Assembly: GCA_910579505.1 (NCBI GenBank)
Contig: CAJTTZ010000001.1
Coordinates: 62,001-126,000 of the forward strand
Direction: 5' to 3'
DNA from: an uncultured Lachnospiraceae bacterium
GTDB lineage: Bacteria > Bacillota > Clostridia > Lachnospirales > Lachnospiraceae
Length of the DNA: 64,000 bases
The notes beneath the pieces are model-generated. The model saw nothing but the letters and a program-made list of their open reading frames with translations, did no database searches and was not told the origin of the DNA. A program made the translations under genes and the position numbers. This document shows positions 60,338 through 64,000 of the stretch, piece after piece (position 1 is the first letter of the stretch; each line of letters starts with the position of its first letter).

Positions 60338-61267
60338 ATGGCGATAGAAAACCGGTATGACATTATAACGAGAATAAATGAATATTACGGCAGGATGAGC
60401 AAAGGGCAGAAGGCAATATCCGCTTTTATCTACGATCATTACGATCAGGCGGTGTTTATGACGGCGGCGAAGCTGGGTGATACTGTGGGGGTCAGCGAGT
60501 CAACCGTGGTGCGCTATGCCATGTTTATCGGCTACAATGGGTATCCGGAATTTCAGAGGGATCTGGAATACTGGGTGCAGAATAAGATCAACTCCGTACA
60601 GAAAATAGGAGCAAAGTATGGTAAGAGCAGCCAGTCGGAGATCCTAAATTCTGTTTTACAGGCTGACATCGAGAAGATACAGGACACCATCCACAATCTT
60701 GACCCGGCGGCCTTTGAGACGGCGGTGGACATCATTCTGGCGGCAAAAACGGTTTATATCATGGGCGTCAGGAGCTGTGAGCCGTTGGCGGACTTCTTGC
60801 AGTTTTATCTGAATATGGTCCGGGGCAATGTGGTGCTCCTTAGAACGACGAGTGTCTCGGAAACTTTTGAGCAGATGATCCGCATTGACGAGAGGGACGC
60901 GTTTGTGGGGATCAGCTTTCCCAGATATTCCATGAGAACCTTAAAGGCGATGGAGTTTGCAAACGACAGGAATGCCAAGGTAATTGCGGTGACGGATTCG
61001 GTGCATTCACCGATGAACCTCTATTCATCCTGTAATCTTTTTGCCAGAAGCGATATGGTTTCCATTGTGGACTCCCTGGTAGCGCCCTTAAGCATGATTA
61101 ACGCGCTTGTGGTCGCGATGTGCCTAAAGCAGCCGGAGGAGGTAAAGGAGAATCTGAAGAATCTGGAAGAGGCTTGGAACAATTATCAGGTTTATCTGAA
61201 TGATGAAATTAATTTTATAGATGAGGAGCCGATGCTAAACTATCCGCTCAGGAAAAGGTCAGAATAG
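60338..61267 (+). CDS. MurR/RpiR-family regulator with SIS domain
   Basis: 309 residues. N-terminal HTH_6 domain (residues 5-85; GQKAISAFIYDHYDQAVFM, SESTVVRYAMFIGYNGYPEF) and a SIS domain (residues ~130-270; VYIMGVRSCEPLADFLQFYL, VGISFPRYSMRTLKAM, VIAVTDSVHSP), which binds phosphosugars. Such regulators control sugar-phosphate or amino-sugar pathways. No sugar genes are close by. AAAGG lies about 7 bases before ATG 60338. It likely shares the promoter of the TetR gene. Confidence 0.9.
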   Translation: MAIENRYDIITRINEYYGRMSKGQKAISAFIYDHYDQAVFMTAAKLGDTVGVSESTVVRYAMFIGYNGYPEFQRDLEYWVQNKINSVQKIGAKYGKSSQSEILNSVLQADIEKIQDTIHNLDPAAFETAVDIILAAKTVYIMGVRSCEPLADFLQFYLNMVRGNVVLLRTTSVSETFEQMIRIDERDAFVGISFPRYSMRTLKAMEFANDRNAKVIAVTDSVHSPMNLYSSCNLFARSDMVSIVDSLVAPLSMINALVVAMCLKQPEEVKENLKNLEEAWNNYQVYLNDEINFIDEEPMLNYPLRKRSE

Positions 61268-61271
61268 AAAC

Positions 61272-61382
61272 GTGAAAAGTACTTCTAAGGCTCAGCAGCA
61301 TAGGCTGCATCGCAAAGTCAGCAAAGCTGACTTGGAAGTTCTATGTTTCACTCAAGAGAATGCCTGAAAAGCGGCATTCTCT
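61272..61382 (+). repeat. Family A structured repeat, copy 2 (upstream of the flavoprotein gene)
   Basis: Outer stem GTGAAA/TTTCAC, second stem AGTACTTCT/GGAAGTTCT (one mismatch), inner stem GCAGC-ATAG-GCTGC (61295-61308), an added hairpin GTCAGC-AAA-GCTGAC unique to this copy, then the separate hairpin AGAGAATGCC/GGCATTCTCT (61355-61382). It lies 29 bases before the ATG at 61411. Confidence 0.83.
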
Positions 61383-61410
61383 GCACAGTGAAGGCACAGA
61401 GGGAAAGCAT

Positions 61411-62670
61411 ATGCGTATGGACGGGAATCAGGCGGTCGTGATCGGCGGCGGCGCTGCGGGAATGATGGCGGCGGCCGCGGCGGCGGAGAGCGGACGCCCT
61501 GTTATTTTATTAGAGAAAAATGAGAAACTTGGGAAAAAGCTTTATATCACAGGAAAAGGGCGCTGTAATGTGACCAATGCCTGTGGGCGGGACAAGTTTT
61601 TTGAAAATATTGTGAGCAATCCAAAGTTCCTTTTCAGCGCTTTCCATACGTTTGATAACAATCGTTTGGAAAAGTTCCTGGAAGATAACGGATGTTCCTT
61701 AAAAGAGGAACGGGGAGAACGGGTATTTCCCGTTTCAGAACATGCGTCGGATGTGACAGCAGCTTTCGAGCGATGCCTGAAGAAAAGGGGAGTGCAGGTG
61801 CGCCTGCACAGCGAGGTGCGTGCGATAGAGACGGACGGTGAAAAAATAACGGGTGTGCGGCTTGCGGATGGAAGTGTGATTTCCACAGGGACGGTGATCG
61901 TGGCAACGGGCGGTCTGTCTTATCAGGGCACGGGCTCTACCGGGGACGGACACCGCATGGCGCAGGCGCTTGGGCACAAGGTGACGGATTGTGTGCCGGC
62001 GCTGGTGCCCTTGGAGGTTATAGAGGACTGGTGCAAAAGATTACAGGGGTTATCCCTGAAGAACGTATCCCTGACCATGAGCTGCGGAAAGAAAAAGCTG
62101 TATCAGGGATTCGGTGAAATGCTTTTTACCCACTACGGGGTGAGCGGACCGCTTGTCCTTTCCGCCAGCAGCTATTTCGGAAAGAGGAAAGGGACGGACA
62201 AGGTGATCCTGACAATAGACCTGAAACCGGCTCTCTCAGAGGAACAGCTTGATAAGAGAATCCTGAGGGATTTCGAGGAAAACAGGAACCGGCAGTTTAA
62301 AAACGCGCTGGGCGGGCTTTATCCTGCGAAGCTGATTTCCGTTATGGTAGAGAGGTCGGGTATTGACCCGGAGAAAAAGGTACATGAGGTGACCAGACAG
62401 GAGAGAAGGAGGCTGACAGAACTGACAAAGGCTTTTACCCTGCAGGTACACGGAAAAAGGGGCTTTGAGGAGGCGGTTATCACGCAGGGCGGCGTGTCGG
62501 TGAAGGAGGTCAACCCTTCCACCATGGAATCAAAGCTGGTACGGGGACTCTATTTTGCGGGGGAGGTGCTGGATCTGGATGGCCTGACGGGCGGTTTTAA
62601 TTTACAGATAGCATGGTCTACGGGATATCTCGCAGGAACCAGCAGCATGGAGATGGAAGGACAAGGCTGA
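61411..62670 (+). CDS. HI0933/BaiN-family NAD(P)/FAD-dependent oxidoreductase
   Basis: 419 residues. The N-terminal dinucleotide site is VVIGGGAAGMMAAAAAAESG, followed by GKKLYITGKGRCNVTNAC, the hallmark of HI0933-like flavoproteins; a second FAD segment ATGGLSYQGTGSTGDGH and the C-terminal ATGG/AGEVLDLDGLTGGFNLQIAWSTG-type motif complete it. BaiN, a relative from Clostridium scindens, reduces bile-acid intermediates, but most family members have no known substrate. ATG 61411 follows GAGGGA; an ATG at 61360 lies inside the repeat hairpin and is not used. The order flavoprotein, cmk, ispH is common in clostridia. Confidence 0.9.
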   Translation: MRMDGNQAVVIGGGAAGMMAAAAAAESGRPVILLEKNEKLGKKLYITGKGRCNVTNACGRDKFFENIVSNPKFLFSAFHTFDNNRLEKFLEDNGCSLKEERGERVFPVSEHASDVTAAFERCLKKRGVQVRLHSEVRAIETDGEKITGVRLADGSVISTGTVIVATGGLSYQGTGSTGDGHRMAQALGHKVTDCVPALVPLEVIEDWCKRLQGLSLKNVSLTMSCGKKKLYQGFGEMLFTHYGVSGPLVLSASSYFGKRKGTDKVILTIDLKPALSEEQLDKRILRDFEENRNRQFKNALGGLYPAKLISVMVERSGIDPEKKVHEVTRQERRRLTELTKAFTLQVHGKRGFEEAVITQGGVSVKEVNPSTMESKLVRGLYFAGEVLDLDGLTGGFNLQIAWSTGYLAGTSSMEMEGQG

Positions 62671-62698
62671 ATAACACTTTGGAAAGGGGCAATAACAC

Positions 62699-63349
62699 AT
62701 GGGATTTAATATTGCGATTGACGGGCCCGCAGGGGCGGGAAAGAGTACCATAGCGAAGCTGATAGCTGCAAGGAAAGGGTATATCTACGTGGACACGGGC
62801 GCAATGTACCGGGCGATGGCGCTTTATCTGATCAGGGAGAACGCGTCGCAGGAACAGATCGACGAGAAATGTCAGGGGGCGGACATTACCATAGGCTACG
62901 AGAACGGCGAGCAGGTAGTGTATTTAAACGGCGAAAACGTAAACGCATATATCCGCACGGAGGAGGTCGGCAGGATGGCCTCCGTCAGCAGCCCAAATCC
63001 AAAAGTGCGTAAAAAGTTGACGCAGCTGCAGCAGAAACTGGCGGCGGATGCGGACGTGGTGATGGACGGACGCGATATCGGCACCTGTGTGCTGCCGGAC
63101 GCCCAGGTGAAGGTATATCTGACGGCTGACAGCCATGAGAGGGCGCTTCGCCGCTATAAGGAGCTTACGGCGAAGGGAGAAAGCTGCGATCTTGATACGA
63201 TTGAGAAGGACATCATAGAGCGTGACAGGCAGGATATGACGAGGGAGATTTCCCCCTTGAAGCAGGCGGAGGATGCAGTGCTGATAGATTCCTCACACAT
63301 GACGGTGGAGGAGGTGGCGGACGCCATCATTTCTCTGTGCACAGCGTGA
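62699..63349 (+). CDS. cmk: Cytidylate kinase
   Basis: 216 residues. P-loop GPAGAGKSTIAK (residues 8-19), the CMP-binding VDTGAMYRAMALYL stretch and DGRDIGTCVLPDA, and the lid with RD near RDRQDMTRE. It phosphorylates CMP and dCMP with ATP. Length and motifs are standard. It lies 28 bases after the flavoprotein gene. Confidence 0.96.
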   Translation: MGFNIAIDGPAGAGKSTIAKLIAARKGYIYVDTGAMYRAMALYLIRENASQEQIDEKCQGADITIGYENGEQVVYLNGENVNAYIRTEEVGRMASVSSPNPKVRKKLTQLQQKLAADADVVMDGRDIGTCVLPDAQVKVYLTADSHERALRRYKELTAKGESCDLDTIEKDIIERDRQDMTREISPLKQAEDAVLIDSSHMTVEEVADAIISLCTA

Positions 63350-63396
63350 GAAGCGCCTCTAAAGGCACCCTGTCATAGGACAGGACGCCAAGAAAC

Positions 63397-63490
63397 GTGC
63401 GAAAAGAAGTTCTAAATGCTCGCAGCAGAGGCTGCATCGCAAAGAACTTCTAAGTTTCGCACTGGAGAATGCCGGAGGACGGCATTCTCC
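63397..63490 (+). repeat. Family A structured repeat, copy 3 (upstream of ispH)
   Basis: Outer stem GTGCGAAA/TTTCGCAC, second stem AGAAGTTCT/AGAACTTCT (arms exchanged relative to copy 1), inner stem GCAGC-AGAG-GCTGC (63422-63435), then hairpin GGAGAATGCC/GGCATTCTCC (63464-63490). It ends 5 bases before the ispH ribosome site. Confidence 0.87.
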
Positions 63491-63508
63491 GTATGAAGGA
63501 GGATGTTT

Positions 63509-64000
63509 ATGGAAGTGATTTTAGCGGAGCACGCGGGGTTTTGTTTTGGCGTTCAGCGGGCGGTGGATACCGTCTATGAGCAGATTGCGTGCAGGGAAAA
63601 AGAAGGGCGGCCGATTTACACTTTCGGGCCGATCATACATAATGAGGAAGTGGTGTGTGACCTGCAGAGGCGCGGTGTGCGCGTGCTTGATTCTCTTGCG
63701 GACGCCGGGAAAGTTCCGAAAGAGGAGAGGGGCACGGTGATTATCCGCTCACACGGTGTGGAGAAAGCGGTCTGCGAAAGCTTGAAGGATATGGGTTTTT
63801 GTGTGGTGGACGCCACCTGTCCCTTTGTGAAGCGGATTCACAATATTGTGGAGAAGGAGAGCGCAGAGGGGAAAAGTATCGTGATTGTCGGTAACGCGGG
63901 GCACCCGGAGGTGGAGGGCATCAAGGGGTGGTCAGGGTCCGCGACTTATATTGTGGAGTCTGTGGAAGAGGCGCAAAATCTTGTATGCAGTCCCGGGGAA
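63509..64000 (+). CDS. ispH: 4-hydroxy-3-methylbut-2-enyl diphosphate reductase IspH (3' end outside window)
   Basis: The first 164 residues are present. HAGFCFGVQRAV carries the first of three cysteines for the [4Fe-4S]/[3Fe-4S] cluster, DATCPFVKRIHN the second; IRSHGV and NAGHPEVEG carry substrate-binding histidines. It makes IPP and DMAPP in the MEP pathway. AAGGAGG (63496-63502) lies 6 bases before ATG 63509. In many clostridia IspH is fused to S1 domains; that part would be outside the window. The leader contains a family A repeat. Confidence 0.95.
   Translation, partial: MEVILAEHAGFCFGVQRAVDTVYEQIACREKEGRPIYTFGPIIHNEEVVCDLQRRGVRVLDSLADAGKVPKEERGTVIIRSHGVEKAVCESLKDMGFCVVDATCPFVKRIHNIVEKESAEGKSIVIVGNAGHPEVEGIKGWSGSATYIVESVEEAQNLVCSPGE

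Noticed and set aside
61360..61410. Upstream ATG for the flavoprotein gene
   Set aside because: It lies inside the second hairpin of the family A repeat; ATG 61411 has a ribosome site and fits the family start.
1..64000. CRISPR arrays, tRNA or rRNA genes, insertion sequences, prophage
   Set aside because: No regularly spaced repeats, cloverleaf sequences, transposase, integrase or phage structural genes were seen.

Overview
The window looks like chromosome of a Gram-positive, anaerobic gut-type member of the Clostridia, most probably Lachnospiraceae. The evidence is the gene set: single-chain glycyl-tRNA synthetase, YlmH/YqzL/ScpAB-type Firmicutes genes, strong AGGAGG ribosome binding sites, a T-box leader, an HgdC-type dehydratase activator, Na+-pumping decarboxylase genes and a clostridial proteolytic flagellin. 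No rRNA, tRNA, insertion sequence, prophage or CRISPR array was seen. Both window edges cut genes (a GH43 arabinanase at the left, ispH at the right).

Layout. 1-5.4 kb: end of a GH43 arabinanase; an AT-rich TetR regulator plus serine hydrolase pair with a palindromic operator on its promoter; an ArsR-type regulator; a PutP-like Na+ symporter. 5.5-15.7 kb: GH3-family adenylating enzyme, NSUN-type RNA methyltransferase, an MBOAT/SGNH acyl-transfer pair, pseudouridine synthase, ligA, metA and a small unknown gene. 15.7-22.4 kb: a 1416-residue two-ATPase dehydratase activator, a rhomboid-like membrane protein, a degenerate sigma-70 relative and an unknown gene. 22.5-26.1 kb: a tryptophan-type ABC transporter (trpXYZ order) behind a T-box leader with a UGG specifier. 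26.1-33.4 kb is accessory: a MazF/PemK-like protein that appears to be an internal tandem duplication, a CPBP protease remnant, a frameshifted UPF0175 gene, and a giant surface protein split by a run of nine G just after its signal peptide, which suggests phase variation.

33.5-46.2 kb is mostly housekeeping: ylmH, an M16C peptidase, a DUF4349 lipoprotein, era, a yqzL-like microgene, recO, a lipoprotein, glyQS, alaS, rpsU. 46.3-53.9 kb: two D-Ala-D-Ala carboxypeptidases flank a metallophosphoesterase, scpA-scpB and a 621-residue flagellin with a zinc-metallopeptidase insert (flagellinolysin type) behind a sigma-28-like promoter. 54.0-59.3 kb: a mosaic operon with a 12S-like carboxyltransferase, OadG fused to a lipoprotein domain, biotin carrier, OadB and a 5S/OadA carboxyltransferase, able in principle to couple decarboxylation or transcarboxylation to Na+ transport. 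59.6-64 kb: TetR and RpiR regulators, an HI0933-type flavoprotein, cmk and ispH.

Two families of dispersed structured repeats were found by eye. Family A (three copies, 34472, 61272, 63397) is a long nested hairpin plus a second hairpin placed directly before start codons, with compensatory base changes between copies. Family B (22612, 46198, 59343) is a 120-140 bp element with terminal inverted repeats lying just downstream of genes, again with covarying stems. These, the G-tract gene and the proteolytic flagellin are the most interesting items.
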